A stretch of DNA of 64,000 nt from Lepraria neglecta. Its lineage: Eukaryota; Ascomycota; Lecanoromycetes; Lecanorales; Stereocaulaceae. The notes under the pieces were generated by a model. The model did not search any database. It had not been told where the DNA came from and saw nothing but the letters and a program-made list of their open reading frames with translations. This document shows, in pieces, positions 12,105 through 24,500 of the stretch (positions within the stretch are counted from its first letter, which is position 1; each line of letters begins with the position of its first letter). The position numbers and the translations under genes are program-made. The DNA is taken from the NCBI GenBank assembly GCA_033220425.1, contig JASNWA010000001.1:37625-101624 (forward strand), in the 5' to 3' direction.

Positions 12105-13164
12105 TTATTCCGACTTGGAAATTCGATTTGCTAGTAGTATCAAGTTGGCGTTGTTCGAGGCCGAGTTAGCCCTTGAGCACGTATTCGCTAGGTGATTCTG
12201 CTGATATATGGAACAGATATGAAGATACCTGCAGCGGTCGCGTGGACAGTGGCCGCTATTGAACGATCTACACGTAAATGGGCCTGAAGAGGAGGATTTT
12301 GAGGTACTACCACCTGCGTATGACCTAGTATCGCCCTGTGCGGATATCCTTCGGACCAAGAGGTCTGAGCAGCGTCTATCGTCGATCGACCAGGCTACTG
12401 GATCATCCTGGCCACTCAGGATGCGTGTAGTGACGAACACGTGATGGTATGCGCGGATGGAGTCAAATTTATAGTGTATATACAGCTCCGCAAGGCGAAG
12501 GCGGTAGTCCGAAAGGGCTACCTGCAACCGTATACTTACTATGGGGTGCGCATAGTGATAAACGGCCTGGCCATATACCTCGAAACACTGCAGGAGGTGT
12601 ACTAACCCGTTAGTCTCCTGGATAGTATCGCTATCTGTACGATTGGTGTAGTTATGGGCCAGCTTTGTAAGGTGTTCCGTTTTAAACGTTCCAAAGAAGA
12701 TTTACTTGAAATACTTGATATTAACAGCATGATAGCGCTTATAAAGACTAAGAAAGGGTTTCTTACCTTCGGCATACCTGAAAGAGACTATTAGGCTATC
12801 CCCCTCCTCCGAGTCTGTACTGGAAACAGATAAGTAGCGATGACGATGACGGCAACAGCGACTATGTAACTTATGGACTCGATAGCGATCCTGGTGATCG
12901 CGCTGGTCCTTTAGCGCCGCCAGGCGGTGTTCTAACTCGCGAATTTGATCACGGTGACTAGGAGGAGGTGTTTCGTCGATGAGGCTTGGGCTGATAGTTC
13001 CCGAAGAGGTAGCAGATACCTGTAATTCGGGGGGGGGGTATAGCATCCCTCCGAGTGGCTGTTTTGGCTTGTTTGCGGTTCTTGGAGGAGGTCTTAGGGG
13101 CCGTCTTGGAGGCTTTCTTGGAGGCTTTCTTGGAGGTAGCTGATTTACGTGTAGCGACGGCCAT
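12105..13164 (-). pseudogene. DIRS Gag-like protein
   Basis: The ATG at 13164 opens a Lys/Ala/Thr-rich basic start ('MAVATRKSATSKKASKKASK'). A nine-G run at about 13029-13037 then shifts the frame by one base. The next frame carries 'HRDQIRELEHRLAALKDQRD' (probable coiled coil) and 'GTFKTEHLTKLAHNYTN', and ends with a Cys/His cluster 'CRSFNSGHCPRDRCRYLHIC' like the nucleic-acid-binding motif of DIRS Gag. A TAA at 12699-12701 interrupts it, and a second TAA at 12102-12104 separates it from the RT. Both fit CAA-to-TAA change. Without these stops Gag and RT would be one open frame, so a Gag-Pol fusion is possible. Confidence 0.6.
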
Positions 13165-13440
13165 AACTAGGTGATACTGAGGTGTTTATACTTAGAAAGA
13201 GGGGGGAAGAATATGAGTATAGATGGGATGAAAGGATAGATGGACTAATATATATATAGGCTTAATTGTTGTGAAAAGAACTGCTATGGCTCTGAAAGAG
13301 ATGAACTCGACTAAAGAGCCAACTGCTGGTGGGATACTCATACAAATAGTGCTCTCAGGAAGCACGGATCTCTCGCTATGGCCCATGGTCATGGCGTATA
13401 GCTGAAACCGCATCTGATCATGAGATACACTAACCCACAG

Positions 13441-13546
13441 TCCTACTGTAGCGAATTATTTATTAAAATTAATTTAAAATATATATATTAAATCTTAATC
13501 CCTTTTAATCTTCTTTATTTTATTATATTCTTCCTTATTTATTTTT
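13441..13546. other. G-poor AT block (segment 2), left flank of the giant TIR element
   Basis: This is a 105-bp T/A/C stretch, nearly G-free, between the DIRS relic and the left TIR of the Plavaka-like element. Its composition matches the flank beyond the right TIR at 30727. Confidence 0.55.
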
Positions 13547-13565
13547 CATCGCGCTTTCCCAAAAG
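13547..13565 (+). repeat. Left terminal inverted repeat of the Plavaka-like element
   Basis: CATCGCGCTTTCCCAAAAG; exact inverted match to 30708-30726. Confidence 0.8.
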
Positions 13566-14000
13566 ATTATATCATTAGTGTCACAGCTAGTTTTGCGCTA
13601 TCAGCAGGCCGCATGGCGATCAGGGTCTGCATCCCATATCGATTGCGGACCGAGAAATCAGCCAAATCAGTAACTCGAGGTTGCCGACAGCAGCATCTGC
13701 AACCTCAAATTGCTGCGCTGGGCGCCTATAACATCAGTATCAAAAGTTGCTTTCGTAGACCAACGCCACCATTGCGCATTTGTTCCGGAATGCGAAACAT
13801 ATGCGCTCAGGTAGTACATCGACAACATCAGTAGATGAGAAGTCATCCGAGTCGGATAGTTCGGACACATCCTCCGCTGTAGTGGGTATATTCGAGTCGG
13901 ACATCTTATCTAGAATTAACCTGCAGGCAGTATTATCCGAGCTAGGCGATTTTAAAAGATAATGCGATAATCATTTTCATATTATACGTTTAATAGCTAC
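13566..14000. other. Left subterminal region of the Plavaka-like element
   Basis: This stretch is GC-balanced. A 60-codon plus-strand frame (13780-13962) is Ser/Asp-rich ('KSSESDSSDTSS', 'FESDILS'). It includes two CCGAGTCGGA-type motifs (about 13847 and 13892) that are read as Glu-Ser-Asp. It could be a C-terminal exon remnant or non-coding subterminal sequence. Confidence 0.35.
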
Positions 14001-16777
14001 ATATTCGATTACTAACAGCTTGATTCCGTTAGGCTTCCTCCCGCCCAAGCTTTATACTCTATTAATCCATTCTCTATCCCCTCCGTAGTATCCTTAGCAG
14101 CCTAGTCCTCAGGTTCTTCTCCTATTGGAACAATATTCAGATATACTGTTTTATCCTCTATAATCTACCTCTCTACCGACCTACTCTACTCTTCGACGTC
14201 TATAATATAATCCTCTTCCTAAAGACTCTTATCTGCTCGTAGGCCGGCCTCCTTCTGTATACGCTCGAAGTCCCATATTGAAAACACCTGGATATCTGTT
14301 ATCTCCGCTGAATTATTACCGAAGGTAAGGGAAGCGAAAAAACTATCCTGGTTTCTAAACTCTGAATTGGTCTCGTCGAGACCCTCCTCAGGAGATAGTT
14401 CTTTAGCCTTAATTTCAGTATTAGCTAATAATACATGCCTATAATCGCTTCTTATATATACCGCATATTCTTTATCATTTCCGTACTCTTCTTCTTAGCC
14501 TATTATACCAGTATCATTTATTCCTATCTCCTCTAGAACGCTCTGAAGGTCCGGTTAATTTTTCAGATCTTCTAGGGAATCCTTGAACATATTGGTGACT
14601 GGTGGTCGATAGTTCTTACTATGCCTATTCGTATAGTAGTGGTCCATTATTCGACGATAAAGTAGTCCCGCAACTATCCGCGTTTTGATTTCACCTATAT
14701 TGTACTATACCTCTATTATATATTCGAATATAGCTCAAGGTATTATCAGTATATAGGTTATTCTTTGAGTATCAGGTTGACTTACTACTAACTAATATAC
14801 CGTCCTATCTCTTGATCCTACGGGAGCCATATTCATATTCTTCGAATATATAATGAAGCGCTGTTATAACGAAAATAATAGTACCAGTAGGTAAAGGTTT
14901 CTATAGATCTGTACTCTTATGCCTGAGTCTAATAGCGCTTATTCTATTAGAAAAAAAACGCGATATAGACTTATTATAATTATCGGTACCAGAAAATAAC
15001 CCTTATCTTAGACCTGTTAGCCATATATTTCGTTCTCGTTTAGGAAAGAAGAATACTTGTACCTTTCTCTAGATCTGCGAAAGTAAATCGCATATCAAAT
15101 AGTAGGTTCGATATATTATTCTTCCGGTCCTCGACTATTAGGTATAGCTATTCTACTACTATTTTAATAGTTAATCTTATTTTCCTTATTATAAAACTTC
15201 TGAATTCGCTTAGGCTATCTATAAGCTGCGAAGATGTTAGCTATTACGCGGCGTTATATAAATAGGTAGGGGTTTAGGAGTAATAACCTTGCGAGCTTCT
15301 TCAGGAGTTAGTATATTACCTAAGGTATCTAGATCGCCGATAACTTGAGGCCCCTTCGTTCTTTGGAGCTTAGCCTTCTATTCTCTCTATATTCTTATTA
15401 TAAGGTTACTCAGAGCTACCGGGTTATATTCTAGCCACAGTGATAGGCTATCGGTATTATTGCCGCCTATAATCTTAGAGAGGAATGTAGGCTTCGTTGC
15501 GTAGAAAATATGTTGATGTTCCCGTAAGGATTGGTATCTTTGCGCTTGGCGACGCCTAGAACTACCCTAAGCGATAGGTCCCGCCGCCTCCTCCGCGGTT
15601 ACCTCCTTATAGTCGTCTTCAGATTTAATATCCGATGTATATATAGGTGTAGGCAACGAAGTCGATAATGGTCTAGGCCTTGTCTTTTTAGATGATAGAA
15701 CCCGATTATCAGGATTAGATGATCGTCCCGTAGTCGCGGTACTGGAATTCGGCCGCTTGCGCCGTGTAGGTGGTACGGTGCGGGTTGGCTGTCGCTACTT
15801 ATATTGCACCGACTATAACGATCAGTTATTGTAAGACCTATGTGCTGAGGTAAACATACTATTGATTCATCCTTCCGTCTGCTGATTAGATTCTCTCTCG
15901 ATTTTCGATGTTTCTTACTAGCAGATTTAAACTTATCAGTTGTTGTCTGTTAGGGCGTCTAGGTGGGTCGTCCGGCACGCTGGCCATTCTGCTCTGTATA
16001 TGAAGATGTTCGGTTTTATTGTTCCTGCACTATCGGCTGTTTCAGCTATATTTGATGAATACGCGTCTCTAATTCATCATTTACCGAGCTGCGTAGGTAG
16101 TTCCTAGTGTCTATATTCCCTTGAGGACCTCGTTTTATTATATAGTTCTGTATTGTTTCCTTCTTTCTATATTAGCGTATTGAATATACGTGTGACGTTG
16201 ATGGGCAACTTACGGTCTTCTTTTGGGTAATACTCGTATCGCTTTGTAATACGGTATCGATTCTAGACGTCGACGGCCGCGTCTGTTTACGCTGTACGGT
16301 CAATAGGTTATATCTATTATCACACACTAATCGTACTTACAACGGAGAAGCCCATCTTTTCCGTCTCCTAAATATAGAGTTATCCAACGGACCGAATATA
16401 GGAGTGTAGGGAAGTCATACCCCTATAACGATAGCAGGCACTGGTCTCTTCGCAGGGCTGGTTATAGGGTTATTAGAAGATATTTCGATGTCCTCGACGC
16501 TGGTTATCTTTAAAGAGACCTCTTCTTTACGTGTTTTTTTAGAGATATCCTCGCTAAGGTTACTATTACGTCTTCGACGTTTCCTAGGCTCTACTACTCC
16601 GTCGTCCCCTTCGGTACTTCTCTCGGGTTCTGGCTGCTTTTCTTTAATGGCCTTAATCTACTAATATATTAATATATAGAATAAGTTACTCGGTTCGAAT
16701 CGTACCTTTCGCTTGTTCGCTTTGGTCTCCTGGGCTTTTCTAGTAGCTACTAGTCGTTCTCCCTTTATCTTAGCCAT
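14000..16777 (-). pseudogene. Unidentified gene inside the Plavaka-like element
   Basis: I do not recognise this protein. On the minus strand an ATG at 16775-16777 starts a basic protein ('MAKIKGERLVATRKAQE', then 'VEPRKRRRRNSNLSEDISKK') that stays readable for several hundred codons, interrupted only by TAG and TAA. Later stretches include 'LREHQHIFYATKPTFLSKII', 'GDLDTLGNILTPEEARKVI' and a Gln/Lys-rich region. Expected length is roughly 800-900 residues. The basic, low-complexity first third suggests a nuclear DNA- or chromatin-associated protein, but that is inference. It points the same way as the two helicase relics upstream. The 3' end near 14000 is approximate, and possible introns were not resolved. 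Confidence 0.45.
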
Positions 16778-16849
16778 TATCAGAAGATCTCTATTATCTA
16801 TCTAATATATACATGGGTCTTTACTAGTAACGAGGTGGTATAAGGTATT

Positions 16850-17750
16850 AAGGAGTATGATCCACGACGATATAGCTGGTTGTAGGTAGCTGGACGGGCG
16901 AGGTTCTCAGGGGAAGAAGGCGAAGGTTTTCAGAAAGGGACAGGCTTCTTTAGCGTGTTATTGTCGTATTGTTTTGATTAATATAATATTAATATAAAAT
17001 CGAGTTAGCTTAAAGACTATTAACTGAGTCGGATAGAAACTTAGCCGAGTCGGACAAAAGTCTGTCCGAGTCGAACGAAATTTTCCTACCTTTTCGAACA
17101 GGTTGCTACTAGGACTATATCTCTAGCTATAGTTCTCCTACGTATAACGAATATCGCCGTTTCTTCTATATCCTCGACGAGTACACGCCGCCTCCGCCCC
17201 ATTGGCCCGGGACCTCAAGACCTCAGATACCACCTACTCGAGTATCTATCGATGAATATATGCGGAGCCGGACTCACTGGATTCGCGTTAATAATATATA
17301 CTTTGCCGCCGGCTCTTGAGTTGTACGGGTGGGATGTAGAGTTACGTTATCAGCTTAACCGATTGAATTAGTTCTTCGACTTGGTTAATAATGATTAGAT
17401 ACCTCCTTCCATTCATAACACGTCCTATAAAGAGAATCTCTACTAGCGGATACATATTGAGTTAGCGGAACTATATCCTCTGTAGCGGCGACGGCGTTTG
17501 GATTTGTTGGAGAAGACGAATCTAGGTTGGGAAAAGCGGCGGGTAGTGTTGGCTGGGTCTTTATAGCGGGATTCTGGGATATAAATATCATGTCGGTGAC
17601 GTTGAGTTGAATAGTATGGCTTCTCTAGTCTCCAATTCGAATGACGGGGTCTACTATTTACAATATTTAAACTAGTCCTCAAATTTGCTGCTGGCAATAC
17701 CTATAGGTTGATTCTGTTATATTATACCTACTCTTACTAAGAGCTTTCTA
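16850..17750. other. Intergenic interval within the Plavaka-like element
   Basis: It separates the unidentified minus-strand gene from helicase copy 1. At 17024-17075 there are three GAGTCGGA-like motifs in about 50 bp, upstream of the unidentified gene's start. The plus strand at 17150-17600 holds proline-rich and charged readable stretches ('YILDEYTPPPPHWPG', 'LDLLEKTNLGWEKRRV') broken by TAG and TAA. This may be a small extra relic, which I cannot identify. Confidence 0.35.
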
Positions 17751-20700
17751 TCCGCCTATCTAGATAATAATCGAATCAAGATCCCTTTGCCTTATCCAGA
17801 AATGTACCGTACTCGTATACCTTCTATCTTTACTATTACTACCGAACGACCCGCCCACAGCATCAAATCCTATAGTACTTTATCTAGTCCGCATCTATAT
17901 TTACGCTTCTAGAGGTACGGGTAAGGGTAATACCGGTTTCAAGAACGCAGTTCGTAGGGGGAATAAAGTGATGATGGTTATCTCCTTGGCATATCTGTAC
18001 GAACAATTCATCTCGTTTCCCGGAAGGTAAGGCTGAGCCACGCTATAGTCATTTATCAGGATAATACCTTTTAAACTACTAGAGTAAGGTTAGTGCGAAG
18101 CCAAGGCGAAATAGCGGAAGAGCTATAGACCTACTATCGCCAGAATATATACAGTAGTAGATGGCTTGGTAATCATAGACAGTTGTTGCGGTCTTCCGAC
18201 GATGTCCTCCCTTAGTTTAACGATCAAATCCTTCAATACAACCAACTTCGGACTATTGTCAACAAAATATTCGATGTGATAGATATAGATGCTAGCCAGC
18301 GGGTATTCAGTCTAGTCTTCTCTTAGATTAGCCAACTCTGCAAAGTTCGTGCGACCCTCGCCGCCGTTATATGAATCCCCCCTTCGAGCTTATCCGTATG
18401 TGGAGATAGGTCATCGAGCCGAGCGAATCCCAGAAGGCTTGGGACTATAGTAGCGGCGCGTAGTTCATATATACGTTTGAAGTGGTTAGTAGTCGTTGGC
18501 GCAGGTATCTCCTTGCTAGCCTTGCGAGCAATTACGTATTGTCTAGTATATTTTACTTTCGCTTTGTCTTAGATCCTTTGATCCTCGGTGCGAAGAGCTA
18601 TATTTTATACTGGCGAAGGCGGGTATATAATATAACGAATCTTGTAGGGAGGTAGTCATACTAGATCGGTAGTCCCAGAGATATCTTGAGTGTATAGCGT
18701 CCGCTTTATGTCGATTATCTTCGTCTACTATTGTAACCAATTGCCTACTACTTTCGCTGGCACGATAGTAAGAATAATGCCTGACTTCGCTGCGCTAATA
18801 TTCCGGGTGGCGCTGTTCTTGACACACGGATAACTGACATTCCATTTGTGAGCCGATAGATATACATCGTAATGACTCCGTGGCTTTAATCTCTCTAGCG
18901 AGAGATGCTTGTTGTAATAAGGCGACGTTTCGAATTGTTGGATGATTTTGTATATATGGATTTCGATCTAGATGGAGTCGGACGTTGGCGTTGCCCGAGT
19001 CGAACATCTGTATTGTCCGAGTTGACTAGAGTCCTTGATAGAAGTAATAATTCAGTTTAGACATCCCCAAACTAGAATCTCGCCCGTAGATGGCTCCCCC
19101 CTATTAGAAAGCCTGCTGTCTTATCCAAGCCGCGTAGTATAGCTGATGAATAAACGGTACGATCTTCTTTATTTTGCCGTTGGGGGCTGTAATAGATAAT
19201 AACCCACGGAGGTTTCGTATATTCTGTATAGACCGGTTTCCCTTCTGTAGCTGAAATAATGACTCTATGTACCACTACGTTTTCTGAGACTATTACGGAC
19301 AGTCCTCTACCTTGGTTATATTAATACTAGGGTAGTATTTAGTAGTAAGCAAACAGTAAGGCAGAGGTTAAAGCACTTATATCCTATCGCGATCCTCCTG
19401 TTCTAATACCTCCAGATCTTTCGCAGCTACTCTAGCTACTACTACCCTACCTATCTCGATATTATATAACTTCGGAACCCTACTATTATAGGCCTTGCTA
19501 ACCTTTAACGCCTTCTCCTCGTCCTCTTCTATAGTATCCCCTTCCTCCTCTTACTCCTTCTCTTCCTAATTACTGGTATAGCTACCGTTATTTATATTAG
19601 AACGGATAAGTATAGGATCGTTTGGAGGCCGGGTGGGAAATACCAGTAGGCTTGCTTGATTGAGGGGGAGAATTCATAAGGCTTTGGGGCGGGGAATTTA
19701 GCGGGAGAGGTGGTAGAGTCTTTGCGTAGAGGATTCTGTGTATTATAGGTTATATTCTTAGGTTATACCGTAAGAGAAGAATATCTAGCCTAGTAAGGTT
19801 ATATAGAGGTATAATAGGGATAGTAATAATAGGAAGAATGAAATACAAAGAAGTAGAGGCCCTTCGCTAAGTTGGAACGAAGAAGAATACTAGAGTGCGT
19901 GATTTAGTGGTATCGGCGTACCGTAATTAACTGGGTTTACTAATATACCGCGGAAACGGACGTGAGGTGTGCCTATTGTTCAATATTTCACGCGGGCCTA
20001 CTGTTTTACTGGAGTATAGTTAGTAGGAGTACGATCGAAGCAAAGCATGAGATACGTACCTTATAGGCGCGTCTTAATATGAAACGAGATAGGATTCTCG
20101 CCTATATTATATATCTGTAAGGCAGCCGCCTTGAATTTACGGGCGTGATCAACTTCGACGTCGTTTTTGCCAATACGACAAAGAATTCGGTCGGTCGAGC
20201 TATTATAGATACCGTCCTCGCGCAAGACCTCTTTAAATATTCTAAATTCGATCTCGTCTAATATAATACTGGCCAGAGGTTTTTTCTCCTTAATAATATC
20301 GGAGGCGAAGAAAAGCGTATTCGCCGTCGTCTCTGTTGACCGGATATAGAATCCTATTTCACTGAAGGTAAGCGGACGCGCTATATATAGAGTACTATCT
20401 GTAGAGAGAGACGGTATAGTACGCCTTCTGCGATTGCGATAGTGATTGTAGGTATTGTTAATCTTTCTGGCCATACCCAATTTGTAACTCTCCAGCTAGG
20501 GTTAGGGGATTCTAGGTGTGAAAACGGAGGGAAATACTGTTTCTAACTGCTGTAAGGCCTCGCCGAGTTTAGCCTGGTTCTCCGGTGTCCCTAGGGACGT
20601 GCCAACGATATGTCTCCTTTCTATCTCTTTCTTTAATACTGCTCGAATCTCCTTATAGTAGGCCTGTTCGACTATAAGGCCACGCGAAATAACCGAGACC

Positions 20701-20830
20701 GTCCAATTCCCGGGGTTAGTATTTTCGTAGAATTCGGTAGAAGGTGAAGAGGCTAGAGAGGAGGGGAAAACGTCGGCGGTGACGGCTGCGGGCTCGTACC
20801 GGTGTTCTATAGCGGGTATATATATAATAT
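17750..20830 (-). pseudogene. SNF2-like helicase, copy 1, internally deleted
   Basis: This is a paralogue of the downstream helicase copy in direct orientation. Minus-strand matches to copy 2 include 'VHRVIISATEGKPVYTEY', 'IIYYSPQRQNKEDRTVYSSA', 'ARKASKEIPAPTTNHFKR' and, in the C-terminal helicase lobe, 'LETGITLTRTSRSVNIDAD'. Relative to copy 2 about 665 bp is missing: sequence matching 23243 is joined to sequence matching about 22575. That removes the motif II region, so this copy could not be an active ATPase. The N-terminal part (20061-20830, 'YYKEIRAVLKKEIERRHIVG', 'LDEIEFRIFKEVLREDGIYN') is diverged but similar in layout to copy 2. TAG and TAA stops are frequent. Confidence 0.55.
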
Positions 20831-20839
20831 ATAGAGTGT

Positions 20840-21500
20840 TGATTGATACGTCGGTAGTAAGAGAAAGGAGTATAGGAAAGGATTAAAAGGTCGATATATA
20901 ATATATAAAGAATAATTCCGTACTAAGCCTATAGTAATTAGCGTGTAATAAGCGATGTCTGACTCGAATGCCAAGTATATCAAGCGCTGTTCGACTCGGA
21001 TATCGAGAGTTATCCGACTCGAACACTATCTGATGCTCGATATTGTTCGACGCGTAGGCTGTTCCCTATACAGTATCTATATTGAGTGTAGGTATGACTA
21101 CTTGACTTTCGAGTGGGTTTCTCCCTTTATTTAATAATGGTCTTAGTTGAAAGAGTCTGTATTAATAGAAGGGTATTACAAGGAAGATCGTAACTTAAGA
21201 CAATACGTTACAAAGGAGCATAGTAGCGTATATAGTTCGTATCAAATACGATCACAATCTAGCAAGTTAGGGCTATAAATTATATTCCCTTTTACCTACA
21301 GCTTGTATTTAGTATATAAGTACGTAGTATATCCAGATTTTGGTGGCGGATATTCAAGGAAGACTACAGCGCGAAATATCTACTAAAGATAGGAGAAAGC
21401 AAAGGGGAATAGCTAGTAATCTAAGTACTTTCAAGTCTTCCCGAACCAGTATAGATTAGATTTAATATTACTGTAGAAGGGTAATAAGAGTCTTATATCT
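20840..21500. other. Spacer between the two helicase relics
   Basis: AT-rich, with no gene seen. Three CCGA(G/C)TCGG-like motifs cluster at about 20950-21030, upstream of helicase copy 1. Confidence 0.4.
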
Positions 21501-24500
21501 ATCTTATACGAAGTTAAAGCACCGCCGAGCAGAAGAAAAGAAACCCGTAAAAGCGCGCTATTGCTTAGCTAGAAATATCTAGCTTATTCATACGCCTATT
21601 GCCTCGTTATGTTATCTCTGCTCTGTTTGAATAATACCTTCTGATCTACTCTATGTTCATCGTCCGTAATGAAGTAGTAGTTGTACGTCTTTGGATTTCG
21701 CTGAGATAACCGAACTACCCGCCTATCGTACTGAATATTATAGAATTGTATCCAGTCTGTATCTATATTCATACTTCTGAATGTATGGGTCAGGGTAATA
21801 CTAGTTCCAAGGATACGTTTCGTAGAGATAAGGAAGCGCTTGTCATCCTCTTCTTGGAATGGCTGTATATATAACTTATCTCGCTTCTCGGAAGGTACGG
21901 TCGAGCTATACTATAGCCATTTACTAGGAAAATGCTTTTTAAACCAATAGAGCAAGGTTAGTACGAGGTCAAGGTGGAATAGCGGAAGAGATGTAGACTT
22001 ACTACCGCCAGAATGTATGCGATGACAGGAGAACTGGTGAATATAACCAGTTTCTCTGGTCGCCCGTAGATGTCTTCCCCCAGCAAGCCGATTAACTCTT
22101 TGAGTTTCACTAACTTCGGTGTATTACTGGTGAGTTTATCGATATGTTTAGTATAAATACTATCCAGCGGTATCTTGGCCCAATTCTGTGTCAGGCTAGC
22201 CAACTCTGTAAAATCTGTGCGACCCTTTCCGCCGTTATATGAAGGCCCCCCTTTAAGCTCGTCCTGAGTAAGAGTGAGGTGGTTACGCCGAGAGAATTCT
22301 AGAAGGCTTGGGACAATAGTGGCAGCGCGTAGCTTATGGGCGCGTTTGAAGTAGTTGTTGATCGCTGGCGTAGGTATCTCCTTGCTAGCCTTGCGAGCAA
22401 TTGCGTATTCTCTGGCATATTCGGCTTTTGCTACGTCTTGGATCCTCTGATCCTCGGCGCGAAGAGCTGCCTTTTACTCTGGATTAAGTAAGTATATAAT
22501 ATGACGAGTCTTGTGCGGAGGTAGCTTAATAAGCTCGGTGGTCCTATTAATATCTGTAGTTATAGGCGTCCGCTTGATTTCGATAGAGTTTAAGATAGCC
22601 TTTATATCTGCGATATTCTTGTTATTCTCGCTCTTATTAACCGGATTCTTTCGCTTTCGGTAGCTAGCGGTTAGTTTCCTAACAACCTCGACTTCGTCGT
22701 AAGTTATATATTGATACTCTTTAACGGCGTACCACCAAGGCTGCTCGATCATACAGATTATAGCTGAGTAGTTAGTCAGGTCGCGTGTCTACGGTATAGC
22801 GGAGAAACCCTATACCCAGGGCAAAGATGATCGGTATGTTTTTATACGCCGATTATCTATAGTATTCTACTCGTTCTCGTTATCCTCTGGTATTTTTACT
22901 AGGACTCGGGTACTAATCTCATCCTTGATGCCAAGGACTATCTTGGGATATTCACCCTTTACTGTCCTTATCTTATGGAACTCGTTAATAAAGATCTAGC
23001 CGATACGGAAGTTGTAGACGAATGGATACTCAGAGTCCTGTAGTACTTCCTTGATATGCCTATTATATAAGCCCTTAGTCGTAAGGAGTAGAATATACTC
23101 CTGTCCAGGTTTGGGTTTTCTATCCTTTTCATATCGAAGTAGTTCAGCATTTTCCGATGTGAGTGGGGTAGCGTTAATATTATTGTATATTTTGCCTGTA
23201 TAGGCATAGAAGCACCGTAGCTTCAATGTTGGATATTGAGTGTCGATTATCTTCGTCTACTCTTGTAACTAGTTGCCTATCACTTTCGCTGGTATAATAA
23301 CAAGAATAATACCTTGCTTCGGTACGCTAGTTAAATAGGCGGCGCTTTTCTCGATACACGGATAACCGATATCCCATTTATTAGTAGAGGGACATATATT
23401 ATTACCGCTCTATACCTTTAATTTCGAGGGTGGGAGATACTTAGTATAATAGATTGACGCTTTAAACTGTTCGAGATTTTTATAATCCTACTTGCGTATT
23501 TCGAAAACCTCGCGCTATCGCAAGGAGAGTTAATACTCGAGGATATATATGATAAAAATCGTCAGAGTCTAGTTCGAGTCGGATATCAGTATTGTCCGAG
23601 TCGATAGCAGGTTTTATTAAAAGCTAGGAATAGATACGAACCTTGCTAAAGCCGGGATCGTCCCTATTAATGCCCCCCCCTGCTAGTAAGCACGCCGGCG
23701 TATCCAAGCAGCGCAGTAGAGTTGATGAATATATGGTGTAATCTTTTTTATCTTGCCGTTAGGGGCTATAATGGATAATAACCTACGGAGGGTTCGTGTG
23801 TTCTTAATAGACTGGTTTCCCTTCTGCAGTTGGAATAATAACTCTATGTACTACTACGTTTTCTGAGACCATTACGGACGGTCCTCTACCTTGGTTATAT
23901 TAACGCTAGGGTAGTATTTAGTAGTGAGCAAATAATAAGGTAGAGGCTGAAGTACTTATATCCTGTCGCGATCCTCCTGTTCTAACGCCTCTATATCTTT
24001 CGTAGCTACTCTAGCTGCTACTACCCTACCTATCTCGATATTATATGACCCTAGAGTCCTGCCTATATGGGCCTTATTGATCTGTAACGCCTTCTGCTCG
24101 TCCTTATCTATCAAATCCCCTTCCTTTCTATTATTCTCTTCCTTATTATTTGTACCGCTACTACTATCCGAGCTAGAGCTAATATCTATAGGCTCCTTTA
24201 GATTCCCGGTAGACGGACTAGTATACTTATTAGTAAGAAGGGAAGGATCGACGAAAGGCTTTAGGGTAGAGGGTTTGGTGGAAGAGGCAGCAGGGTCTTT
24301 GCCTGGAGGATCCTGTGTGTTAGGGGTTTTCCCTTTAGGTCCTGCCGCAAGAGAAGAATGTTTTAAGCGGTGGGAGAGGGTAAAACTGCCTCGGTAAGGT
24401 TGATTTGGATGGGCCGTATTGCCCTCGATGGATACTATTACACCTGTCAGTTAATATCCTGACCATTAATTGACGTGGTATGACTGACGGAGTGCCCCTC

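Larger units (their letters stand above)
9280..13440 (-). mobile_element. DIRS-like retrotransposon with tyrosine recombinase, degraded
   Basis: The element reads right to left: a Gag-like protein with a basic N-terminus and a zinc-knuckle-like cluster, then reverse transcriptase and RNase H in the same frame, then a tyrosine recombinase in an overlapping different frame. RT/RH plus a tyrosine recombinase instead of a DDE integrase is diagnostic of the DIRS order. G-poor sequence flanks both ends, so the limits are set by composition. I did not find the expected inverted or split terminal repeats, and the ends are approximate. Confidence 0.75.
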
